Source of the DNA: UMGS1124 sp045613165
GTDB lineage: Bacteria > Bacillota_I > Bacilli_A > RF39 > UBA660
Assembly: GCA_045613165.1 (NCBI GenBank)
Contig: JAZLAK010000132.1
Span: 1 to 5,438, forward strand
DNA: 5,438 bases
Direction of reading: 5' to 3'
In this document: positions 1-4,864 of the stretch, in pieces
Layout of the letters: each line of letters opens with the position of its first letter
Numbering within the stretch: the stretch's first letter is position 1
Program-made: the position numbers and the translations under genes
The notes under the pieces: model-generated
What the model was told of the DNA's origin: nothing
What the model saw: the letters and a program-made list of their open reading frames with translations, nothing else
Database searches by the model: none

Positions 1-1976
1 TGAATAGACGACAAAAAATAATAGTAAGTGAAACGGGAATATTTTTAGTACTTTTATTATTAGTAGGTTTAACATACGCATACTTTTTAACACAAGTAAC
101 TGGTAATACAAATAATAAATCTATTTCAGTTAGTACTGCTAATTTAGCATTAGTGTATGGAGATGGAAATAATGCAATAACAGCAAATAATATATTACCA
201 GGTACAACATTAGATGAAAAAACATTTACTGTAACAAACCAAGGTAATGCAACAACTGATTATGTAGTAGTAATAGATAATACAAGTGTAGTATATGCTG
301 AAACAAGAACAGTAAATGGAGTAACACAAACAAAAGGAGCAACAGCTGAATTTGAAAGTAATGATTTTGTATATACATTAACATGTACAAATAAAGATGG
401 AAGTGACTGTACAAATCAAATAAAGAGTGAACAAGTATTCCCAATAAAAGGTGGAGTAGTAGTAAGTAACTCAATAGAAGTTGAAGGAGTACAATCATAT
501 ACATTAACAGTAACATATAGAGAAACTGGTGTAGATCAAAGTGCTGATATGAATAAGGAATTAAGTGCAAGAGTAAATATCAAAGATATATCAGTAGATA
601 ATCCATATAAAAGTGATACAACATTACTTGCATATAATATAATAAATAATGCAATGAGTGTAACAGAAGCACAAAAGAATAATGGATATGCTGAATTAGT
701 GTCAAATACTAAAACAAAGGTAGCAGCGCAAATATCTGAAACGATAGAAAGTACTGGATATGAAGTGCCAATAGATTCAACTATGTCAGTAAGTACTTCA
801 TATCAAAAATATTATTGGACTTATGGAACAGGATATACAGTAGATCAATCTACAGGAAAATTTTCATTAACTGGAGTATCAACGTGTCAATATAATGATG
901 GAAGTTGTAATAATACATTAGTTGGTAAATATGTAATATCAAATAGTGCATATTCAAATTCAAGTAGTTCAAATACAGCAAAAACTACAACTAATTTAAC
1001 AAATATTTATAAAATTACATCAGCACCAGCAGCAAGTACATCAGCAAGTATAAATGTAGGATATAGAATAGTAACAAATATGCCTGAAAGTACAATGGCA
1101 GCAACTGCTGATGAATATGGTACTTCATATTATTATAGAGGAGCAGTAAAAAATAATTATTTAGAATTCAATGGAATGTGTTGGAGAATCGTACGTATTG
1201 AAGGTGATGGTTCAATCAAAATCACATTAGCAGCACAAAAAGCTTGTAGTCAAATAACTGCTGAAGATACAGGAAGTGCATTTATTGGTACTGGTGACTA
1301 TGGATATACAGAAAACTCTAATTATCAATATTTTGCAGATTATGAAAATAGTGCAAATAGAACAAGTTCAATGAAACATAAATTCAATATCTTCTTAAAT
1401 GGTGGAAGTTTTGATAGTTATGATTCAAATGGTGATACTGAAACAAAAACATATACAGCATGGAGTGCAACAAATTTGAATAAATTAAAGAGTGAAGAAG
1501 TATGTATAGGAGATACAGAAAGTGCTTATACAAGTGCTGGAGTATTAATGACAGAGGCTGAAAAACAAACAGCAATAAGTAATTATGAAATGATTTATTA
1601 TAAAAATTATATAAGATTATATACTGATCAAATAGCTACTTTAATGTGTGATACAAGTGGAAATAAAACAACAAGTGCAAAAATATATCCATTAACTGCA
1701 GATGAAGTAGTATTTGCAGGAGGAAAAGTTGGAGCGAATAATTATACTTACTACTTAAGAGAAAATGCAACAAGTGGTTATTGGTGGACTCTCTCTCCGT
1801 CCCACTTCGATGGCGTCGGCGATCTCGCATTCTACGTTACTGGAAATGGCGACGTGGGCAACGACTACTTTGTGTACGATGTCTACGTCAGTCTGCGCCC
1901 CGCAGTTTCTCTAGCATCTGGTGCTAAAATAGCAACCGGAGATGGAAGTATAAGTAATCCGTATACAATTCAATAG
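1..1976 (+). CDS. DGR target (variable) surface protein, start codon clipped by one base
   Basis: The window opens with TG followed by in-frame AAT AGA CGA, so the start codon very probably begins one base upstream, giving about 658 aa. Residues 2-6 are basic (NRRQK), and residues about 13-30 form a hydrophobic segment ending in GLTYAYFL, which should anchor the protein in the membrane with the rest outside. Residues about 40-150 (STANLALVYGDG, then TFTVTNQGNATTDY) resemble a TasA/camelysin-type beta-sandwich. The middle is Thr/Ser/Asn-rich with paired Cys motifs (TCTNKDGSDC, CQYNDGSC). From about residue 390 (GMCWRIVRIEGDG) to the end (SNPYTIQ) it looks like the C-type-lectin-like/DUF6273-like domains of DGR targets. 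WWTLSPS leads into the variable repeat (residues 598-637), closed by SLRPAVS. The role is inferred: a displayed ligand-binding protein diversified by the downstream RT. The domain names are from pattern recall; the VR assignment is directly supported. No LPXTG sorting signal is visible. Confidence 0.88.
   Translation, partial: NRRQKIIVSETGIFLVLLLLVGLTYAYFLTQVTGNTNNKSISVSTANLALVYGDGNNAITANNILPGTTLDEKTFTVTNQGNATTDYVVVIDNTSVVYAETRTVNGVTQTKGATAEFESNDFVYTLTCTNKDGSDCTNQIKSEQVFPIKGGVVVSNSIEVEGVQSYTLTVTYRETGVDQSADMNKELSARVNIKDISVDNPYKSDTTLLAYNIINNAMSVTEAQKNNGYAELVSNTKTKVAAQISETIESTGYEVPIDSTMSVSTSYQKYYWTYGTGYTVDQSTGKFSLTGVSTCQYNDGSCNNTLVGKYVISNSAYSNSSSSNTAKTTTNLTNIYKITSAPAASTSASINVGYRIVTNMPESTMAATADEYGTSYYYRGAVKNNYLEFNGMCWRIVRIEGDGSIKITLAAQKACSQITAEDTGSAFIGTGDYGYTENSNYQYFADYENSANRTSSMKHKFNIFLNGGSFDSYDSNGDTETKTYTAWSATNLNKLKSEEVCIGDTESAYTSAGVLMTEAEKQTAISNYEMIYYKNYIRLYTDQIATLMCDTSGNKTTSAKIYPLTADEVVFAGGKVGANNYTYYLRENATSGYWWTLSPSHFDGVGDLAFYVTGNGDVGNDYFVYDVYVSLRPAVSLASGAKIATGDGSISNPYTIQ
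1791..1910 (+). repeat. DGR variable repeat (VR), cognate to TR3
   Basis: Ungapped alignment to 4456-4575 gives 23 differences in 120 positions, every one at a template adenine: 10 A to G, 10 A to T, 3 A to C. The 78 positions where the template is not A are all identical. The protein effect is 17 substitutions, including 14 of 16 template Asn codons, giving for example Tyr, Phe, Asp, Gly, Val, Leu, His and Thr. The segment is about 56% GC by hand count, inside a gene that is otherwise very AT-rich. Homology stops abruptly on both sides: GGACT before it in VR against TTTAT in TR3, and CTAGC after it against GTAAG. Confidence 0.96.
1891..1910 (+). promoter_or_regulatory. IMH-like 3' end of VR (initiation of mutagenic homing)
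   Basis: The 3' end of the VR keeps a run shared exactly by all three templates (GTCTGCGCCCCGCA), ending in a G/C-only stretch, CTGCGCCCCGC. In the Bordetella phage DGR, the G/C-rich 3' end of the VR is the IMH, where cDNA integration starts, and it differs at a few fixed positions from the template's IMH*. Here the only differences in this stretch are A to G at VR position 115 and A to T at 120. They may be fixed IMH/IMH* differences or ordinary adenine mutations. The placement is inferred from position and composition. Confidence 0.65.
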
Positions 1977-1985
1977 AGAAACTAA

Positions 1986-2001
1986 GTAGTCGTTAGACTA
2001 C
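1986..2001 (+). other. Possible DGR target-site hairpin/cruciform downstream of VR
   Basis: GTAGTC, loop GTTA, GACTAC form a perfect 6-bp stem with a 4-nt loop, 10 bases after the TAG stop and 76 bases after the end of the VR. Short hairpins with 4-nt loops just downstream of the VR help target recognition in the Bordetella phage DGR and occur in other DGRs. A second weak inverted repeat follows (TAGAT at 2006-2010, ATCTA at 2016-2020). This stem is shorter than the phage one, and its role is inferred from position. Confidence 0.45.
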
Positions 2002-2029
2002 GTCCTAGATCTTAAATCTAAAAAGAAAC

Positions 2030-2065
2030 AATCCTGTGGAAACCCTTCCACAGGATTATTATTTT
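2030..2065 (+). terminator. Rho-independent terminator after the variable protein gene
   Basis: A perfect 12-bp stem (AATCCTGTGGAA at 2030-2041, TTCCACAGGATT at 2046-2057) with loop ACCC is followed by ATTATTTT. It is the strongest stem-loop near the end of the variable protein gene, so that gene is probably transcribed separately from the downstream genes. Confidence 0.9.
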
Positions 2066-2096
2066 GAAAAAAGACTATACAATAAACACGATAGTG

Positions 2097-2105
2097 TGAT
2101 AAAAT
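2097..2105 (+). promoter_or_regulatory. Candidate extended -10 promoter for the MutS-like gene
   Basis: TGATAAAAT is an extended -10 (TGn plus TAAAAT) just after the terminator and about 80 bases before the next ATG. No convincing -35 box is seen at 16-18 bases upstream. In sequence this AT-rich such a match can arise by chance. Confidence 0.35.
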
Positions 2106-2128
2106 TAATGAGAAAAATAGAAAGAGAT

Positions 2129-2167
2129 AGAAGTATTTCACCAATTGGTTATTGGCGAAATACTTCT
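2129..2167 (+). other. Long hairpin just upstream of the MutS-like gene
   Basis: AGAAGTATTTC (2129-2139) pairs perfectly with GAAATACTTCT (2157-2167). After one A/C mismatch an inner stem, CCAAT/ATTGG (2141-2145 and 2151-2155), closes a 5-nt loop. A short T-run lies at 2173-2177. It could be a second terminator for upstream transcription, or a 5' UTR structure of the gene starting at 2184. The sequence does not decide between these. Confidence 0.6.
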
Positions 2168-2183
2168 AAGTGATTTTTAAATT

Positions 2184-2558
2184 ATGAGTAAATTATATGA
2201 TAAATATGAAATTTTAAAAAATAATAATGCAAGTATGATTTATCTTTTTGAATGCGGAAACTTTTATATTGCACTTGATTCGGATGCTATAGTCATGAAT
2301 GAAATCTTTAATTTAAAATTAACTAAATTTTCAAATGTTTGTGATAAGTGTGGATTTCCCAAAAATGCTTTAGAAAAATATAAAGAACAATTGAATCAAA
2401 GAGATATAGATTATAAAGTTATTGAACAAACCAATATTTCTCCTGAAAATATGTTGAATTCTTTGAGAAGATTAATGGGTGAGTATGAGTTTGATGAAAT
2501 GGATAGAGAAGATTTATTAGGTGTGATAAGTCAAATAAAAAATTTAATTGGTGAATAA
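2184..2558 (+). CDS. MutS N-terminal-domain-like DGR accessory protein (MSL-type)
   Basis: This 124-aa protein reads like MutS domain I standing alone. YDKYEILKNNNASMIYLFECGNFY (residues 5-28) corresponds to MutS Y-x-x-IK...GDFYE. It is followed by DSDA, LKLTK, CGFP with a downstream Y-x-x-QL, and a VIEQ motif near residue 80. In MutS the FxE of GDFYE contacts mismatched DNA. Here Phe27 is kept but the Glu position is Ile29. The last 45 residues are acidic and helical-looking. It lacks the clamp, ATPase and dimerisation domains of full MutS. MutS-like accessory genes (MSL) are reported with some DGRs, and the location between the target gene and the templates fits. The start is the first possible ATG after an in-frame TAA at 2178. 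No good Shine-Dalgarno precedes it, which is unusual here. The function in mutagenic homing is unknown and only inferred from context. Confidence 0.72.
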   Translation: MSKLYDKYEILKNNNASMIYLFECGNFYIALDSDAIVMNEIFNLKLTKFSNVCDKCGFPKNALEKYKEQLNQRDIDYKVIEQTNISPENMLNSLRRLMGEYEFDEMDREDLLGVISQIKNLIGE

Positions 2559-2639
2559 AAATTTATATAGATTTTTATTTAGGGAATACTGCTATGAACA
2601 AGCGTCGTTGTTCTGCGCTTCTGGGGAGATTCTTTTTAT

Positions 2640-2756
2640 CTCTCTCCGGCCAACTTCAATGGCAACAACGATAACGCATTCAACGTTAACAACAATGGCA
2701 ACGTGAACAACAACAATGTGAACAATGACAACAACAGTCTGCGCCCCGCAATTTCA
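2640..2756 (+). repeat. Template repeat TR1 core (117 nt, 39 codons)
   Basis: This segment is homologous to the VR and to TR3 and is rich in AAC/AAT. In the VR reading frame it encodes LSPANFNGNNDNAF and continues Asn-rich to SLRPAIS. It is one codon shorter than the VR/TR3 and has CCGGCC where the VR and TR3 have CCGTCC. It therefore is not the donor of the VR in this window, and its own target must lie elsewhere. Confidence 0.92.
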
Positions 2757-2771
2757 GTAAGACATATTACC

Positions 2772-2811
2772 GGCTATCTCATAACACACTGTGCTATAGT
2801 AGAGAGATGCC
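2772..2811 (+). other. Conserved hairpin in TR1 3' spacer
   Basis: The outer stem is GGC-ATCTC (with a bulged T) against GAGAT-GCC. The inner stem is ATAACAC/GTGCTAT with one A/C mismatch and loop ACT. The same fold is available in TR2 (3210-3250, loop AAAA, with one outer pair lost by GAAAT) and TR3 (4590-4629, loop AAT). Stem arms are conserved while loops vary, which suggests a functional RNA structure. Confidence 0.6.
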
Positions 2812-2857
2812 CACCTGAAACAAGCATATTTCCTTGGTTAAATACCTAAATATTTTT

Positions 2858-2930
2858 GATTGCAAATTATAAATGTGTAAGTAGTAAAAAATGAAAAGGC
2901 GTTTATATAAATTGTAATCTTTTTTATTTT
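2858..2930 (+). terminator. TR1 RNA terminal stem and T-run
   Basis: GATTGCAA (2858-2865) pairs with TTGTAATC (2912-2919), including one G-U pair, and can extend with TTATA/TATAA. T6-A-T4 follows directly. The loop region is long for a classical terminator, but position and T-run match the equivalent stems in TR2 and TR3. Confidence 0.6.
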
Positions 2931-2999
2931 AGACAATTTAATTTGTATTATAAGCAGTTAATTTTAAATGATAAAAATAATATAGTAATCTTTATTTAA

Positions 3000-3014
3000 G
3001 AGCATATAATGCTC
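3000..3014 (+). other. Short inverted repeat overlapping a TATAAT before TR2
   Basis: GAGCAT, loop ATA, ATGCTC form a perfect 6-bp stem immediately before the TR2 AGGGAATA block. The centre contains TATAAT (3005-3010), four bases before AGGG, so it may act as a -10 box or an operator. No -35 box is recognisable, and the repeat is absent before TR1 and TR3. Confidence 0.35.
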
Positions 3015-3071
3015 AGGGAATAATGCTAAATAATTGGTGCATCGTTGTCTTTTCGGAAGAGTTTATTTTCT

Positions 3072-3194
3072 CTCTCTCCGGCCAACTTCAATAGCGACAA
3101 TGGGAACGATAACGCATTCAACGTTAATACTAATGGCAACGTGAACAACAACAATGTGAATAATGACAACGGCCGTCTGCGCCCCGCAATTTCA
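3072..3194 (+). repeat. Template repeat TR2 core (123 nt, 41 codons)
   Basis: This TR is homologous to the other two but one codon longer than TR3 and two longer than TR1. In frame it encodes LSPANFNSDNGNDNAF and continues Asn-rich to NGRLRPAIS. Besides the length change it carries its own substitutions, such as AGCGAC in the first third and GGCCGT before LRPAIS. Its target should therefore have a VR with an Arg codon at that point. No such VR is present in the window. Confidence 0.92.
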
Positions 3195-3294
3195 GTAAGA
3201 CATATTACCGGCTATCTCATAACACAAAAGTGCTATAGTAGAGAAATGCCCACCTGAAACAAGCATATTTCCATGGTTTATACCTAAATATTTT

Positions 3295-3361
3295 GATTGT
3301 AAAATATAAGAGTGTAAGTAGTTTAATGAAAAGGCTTTTATATAAATTACAATCTTTTTTT
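3295..3361 (+). terminator. TR2 RNA terminal stem and T-run
   Basis: GATTGTAA (3295-3302) pairs perfectly with TTACAATC (3347-3354), followed by seven T. Compared with TR1 and TR3 both arms changed at the same pairs, so base pairing is kept. Confidence 0.65.
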
Positions 3362-3421
3362 GTTATAAAAAAGGAAATGCTGAAATAATCACTATAAATA
3401 TTGTGAAAGGTGGTAGCGCTT

Positions 3422-4255
3422 ATGAATTATTATGTTGAGATAAAAACTGAATTAATAAATAATGAAGTATATAAAAGGGTAAGGGATTATAGTAAGAATA
3501 GAAGTGATTTGAAAACTTATTATAATGTGGGTAAATTATTATTTGAAGCAGGTAAACATTATGGAGAAGGAATAATAAAGGAATATTCAAATAAATTGAG
3601 TGAAGACTTAGGAATAAATTATTCAGTAACTTCTTTAAAATATATGAGACAGTTTTATAATTTTTCAAAAAGTCACTCAGTGAGTGACCTTTTAACTTAT
3701 ACTCATTATAAAATGTTATTTTCGATTAAGGATAGAGATAAAATTAATTATTACATACAATTATGTATAGAACAAAATCTTTCTGTAAGACAATTAAAAG
3801 AAAAAATAAAATCTAATGAGTATGAAAGGTTAGATGAGAAAACTAAACTAAAATTAATTAATAAAGAGAATATTGAAGTTAATGATTTGGTAAAGAATCC
3901 TATAATTATAAAGAATAGTAAAAATTATGAAGTTATAAATGAGAAAATATTGAAGGAGTTAATATTAGACGATATAACTTTATTTATGAAGGAACTAGGT
4001 AATTCATTCTGTTTTATTGGTAGTGAATATAAAATAAAACTAGGAGATAAGTACAATTATATAGATTTACTTTTATATAATATAGAATTTAATTGTTATG
4101 TGGTTGTAGAATTAAAAGTAACTGAATTAAGAAAAGAACATATAGGACAAATAGAAGTATATATGAATTATATAGATAAAAACATAAAAAATATTAATCA
4201 CGATAAAACTATAGGGATAATAATTGTTAAAAAAGATAACAAGTTTATTTTATAA
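3422..4255 (+). CDS. DUF1016/YhcG-type PDDEXK nuclease, probably with a late nonsense codon
   Basis: The 277-aa product starts at ATG 3422, chosen because GAAAGGTGG (3404-3412) is a good Shine-Dalgarno 9 bases upstream. The GTG at 3410 lies inside that site. The N-terminal half matches the DUF1016 helical domain: YYNVGKLLFEAGKHYG, YSVTSLKYMRQFY, YTHYKMLFSIKD, IEQNLSVRQLKEKI. The C-terminal half is the PDDEXK nuclease fold with Asp215 (YIDLLLY), Glu230 and Lys232 (VVVELKV), then GQIEVYMNYID. All catalytic positions are present. The frame stops with TAA after KKDNKFIL, but 15 further in-frame codons to TAA at 4301 read YSSDKRIFETKYIIK, like the usual family end (EYxSD..I...Y.L). This suggests a GAA to TAA change that removes the last strand. 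Family members occur near restriction and defence genes. A role in the DGR is not shown, and it may be a passenger between templates. Confidence 0.85.
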   Translation: MNYYVEIKTELINNEVYKRVRDYSKNRSDLKTYYNVGKLLFEAGKHYGEGIIKEYSNKLSEDLGINYSVTSLKYMRQFYNFSKSHSVSDLLTYTHYKMLFSIKDRDKINYYIQLCIEQNLSVRQLKEKIKSNEYERLDEKTKLKLINKENIEVNDLVKNPIIIKNSKNYEVINEKILKELILDDITLFMKELGNSFCFIGSEYKIKLGDKYNYIDLLLYNIEFNCYVVVELKVTELRKEHIGQIEVYMNYIDKNIKNINHDKTIGIIIVKKDNKFIL

Positions 4256-4303
4256 TATTCAAGTGATAAAAGAATATTTGAAACTAAATATATTATAAAG
4301 TAA
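4256..4303 (+). pseudogene. Cut-off C-terminal codons of the DUF1016 nuclease
   Basis: After the TAA at 4253-4255, 15 in-frame codons encode YSSDKRIFETKYIIK before a second TAA at 4301. The residues match the normal C-terminal end of DUF1016 nucleases, with the TAA standing where Glu is usual. It may be a true nonsense mutation, a sequencing error, or tolerated loss of a terminal strand. Confidence 0.6.
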
Positions 4304-4396
4304 TTTAAAACTTATTTTTATATATTATATACGAAAATCTTATCATTTAATAAATTATATGTTAAATTAAATATGTAAACAAAATAAAATTGTTTT
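4304..4396. other. AT-rich spacer before TR3
   Basis: There is no gene or stable structure here. A weak promoter-like pair (TTAAAT at 4362-4367, TAAAAT at 4385-4390, 17-base spacing) sits directly before the TR3 AGGGAATA block. It could start the TR3 RNA, but such matches are frequent in DNA this rich in A and T. Confidence 0.3.
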
Positions 4397-4455
4397 AGGG
4401 AATAGTGCTATTAACTTGCACATGTTGCTTTAGACTTTGAGAGTATTCTTTTTAT

Positions 4456-4575
4456 CTCTCTCCGTCCAACTTCAATGGCAACAACGATAACGCATTCAAC
4501 GTTAATGAAAATGGCAACGTGAACAACGACAACAATGTGAACAATGACAACGTCAGTCTGCGCCCCGCAATTTCA
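4456..4575 (+). repeat. Template repeat TR3 core (120 nt, 40 codons)
   Basis: This template contains 42 adenines. It encodes LSPSNFNGNNDNAF and continues Asn-rich to NVSLRPAIS in the VR frame, with 16 Asn codons, mostly AAC. A-to-N change of the first two bases of AAC or AAT can reach many amino acids without creating a stop codon. Same length as the VR, and shares CCGTCC and AACGTCAGT with it (A changed in the latter), unlike TR1 and TR2. Confidence 0.95.
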
Positions 4576-4674
4576 GTAAGACATATACCGGCTATCTCAT
4601 AACACAATGTGCTATAGTAGAGAGATGCCTACCTGAAACAAGCATATTTCCTTGGGACATCCCTAAATAATTTT

Positions 4675-4748
4675 GATTACAAAATATAAATGTGTTAGTA
4701 AAAAATACTTTAGAAAAGGCATTTATATGAATTGTAATCTATTTTTTT
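4675..4748 (+). terminator. TR3 RNA terminal stem and T-run
   Basis: GATTACAA (4675-4682) pairs perfectly with TTGTAATC (4732-4739), followed by TATTTTTTT. Relative to TR2 the fifth and sixth pairs changed from G-C and U-A to A-U and C-G, so both arms co-vary. It probably ends the TR3 RNA before avd. Confidence 0.65.
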
Positions 4749-4776
4749 ATAAAAAAATTAGTTTTAAACATAAAAT

Positions 4777-4823
4777 ATACTATTATAGACATAAATTTTT
4801 ATGTTAATATAAAATTATAGTAT
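4777..4823 (+). other. AT-rich nested inverted repeats upstream of avd
   Basis: ATACTAT (4777-4783) pairs with ATAGTAT (4817-4823). Inside it, ACATAAA/TTTATGT (4789-4795 and 4798-4804) flank two T. This could be a leader structure of the avd-RT mRNA or an operator. Low complexity makes chance pairing possible. Confidence 0.3.
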
Positions 4824-4864
4824 GTTTAACACGTTAAAATTATGTAGTAGAAGAGAGTTGTAAT

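Larger units (their letters stand above)
2581..2930 (+). ncRNA. TR1 template RNA cassette (leader, TR, spacer, terminal stem)
   Basis: This is the first of three homologous units. It begins with the block AGGGAATACTGCTA, 23 bases after the MutS-like gene. A 59-nt leader with an AAGCG/CGCTT inverted repeat precedes the TR core at 2640. A 3' spacer follows, nearly identical to those of TR2 and TR3 from GTAAGACATATTACCGG through ACCTGAAACAAGC. It ends in the stem GATTGCAA/TTGTAATC (2858-2865 and 2912-2919) and TTTTTTATTTT. The total is about 345 nt. RNA ends are inferred from the limits of conservation and the T-run. By analogy with the Bordetella phage DGR, the spacer should be where RT/Avd bind and prime cDNA. 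There is no clear promoter beyond AT-rich sequence (TATATAGAT at about 2563). Confidence 0.85.
3015..3361 (+). ncRNA. TR2 template RNA cassette
   Basis: This second unit has the same architecture as TR1: block AGGGAATAATGCTA, 57-nt leader, TR core at 3072, conserved spacer (GTAAGACATATTACCGG through CACCTGAAACAAGC), terminal stem GATTGTAA/TTACAATC (3295-3302 and 3347-3354) and a T7 run. The length is about 347 nt. It lies about 85 bases after the end of TR1 and 60 bases before the nuclease gene start. An open frame runs through it from about 3045 to 3257 because the template carries coding sequence. It has no ribosome-binding site and is not treated as a gene. Confidence 0.85.
4397..4748 (+). 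ncRNA. TR3 template RNA cassette, donor for the local VR
   Basis: This third unit lies between the nuclease and avd. It consists of block AGGGAATAGTGCTA, a 59-nt leader, the TR core at 4456, a spacer homologous to the other two (GTAAGACATATACCGG, two bases shorter there), terminal stem GATTACAA/TTGTAATC (4675-4682 and 4732-4739), and TATTTTTTT. The length is about 352 nt. It holds the usual DGR place just upstream of avd and RT, and it is the only template matching the VR at all non-adenine positions. Confidence 0.88.

Noticed and set aside
226..1830. Leu/His-rich open frames on the - strand within the variable protein gene
   Set aside because: They are antisense shadows of AT-rich coding sequence with low-complexity translations and no ribosome-binding sites.
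1791..1910. VR as an ordinary recombination duplicate or horizontally acquired GC-rich patch
   Set aside because: All differences from TR3 are at adenines, which neither recombination nor random divergence would produce.
2640..3194. TR1 or TR2 as donor of the local VR
   Set aside because: They are 3 bases shorter or longer than the VR and mismatch it at non-A positions, whereas TR3 aligns without gaps and only with A changes.
3045..3257. Open frame of about 70 codons through TR2
   Set aside because: It begins at a TTG without a ribosome-binding site and consists of TR2 plus conserved spacer. It is open because the template must encode the target protein frame. TR1 and TR3 have no matching gene-like frame.
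3410..3421. GTG at 3410 as the nuclease start
   Set aside because: The GTG lies within the Shine-Dalgarno sequence GAAAGGTGG. ATG 3422 has correct spacing from it, and the family homology begins after it.
2581..4748. The three repeats as a CRISPR array, an insertion sequence or tandem gene decay
   Set aside because: The units are about 350 nt, unevenly spaced, with no short repeat-spacer periodicity, no transposase and no terminal inverted repeats. Their cores match a VR with adenine-only changes, which identifies them as DGR templates.
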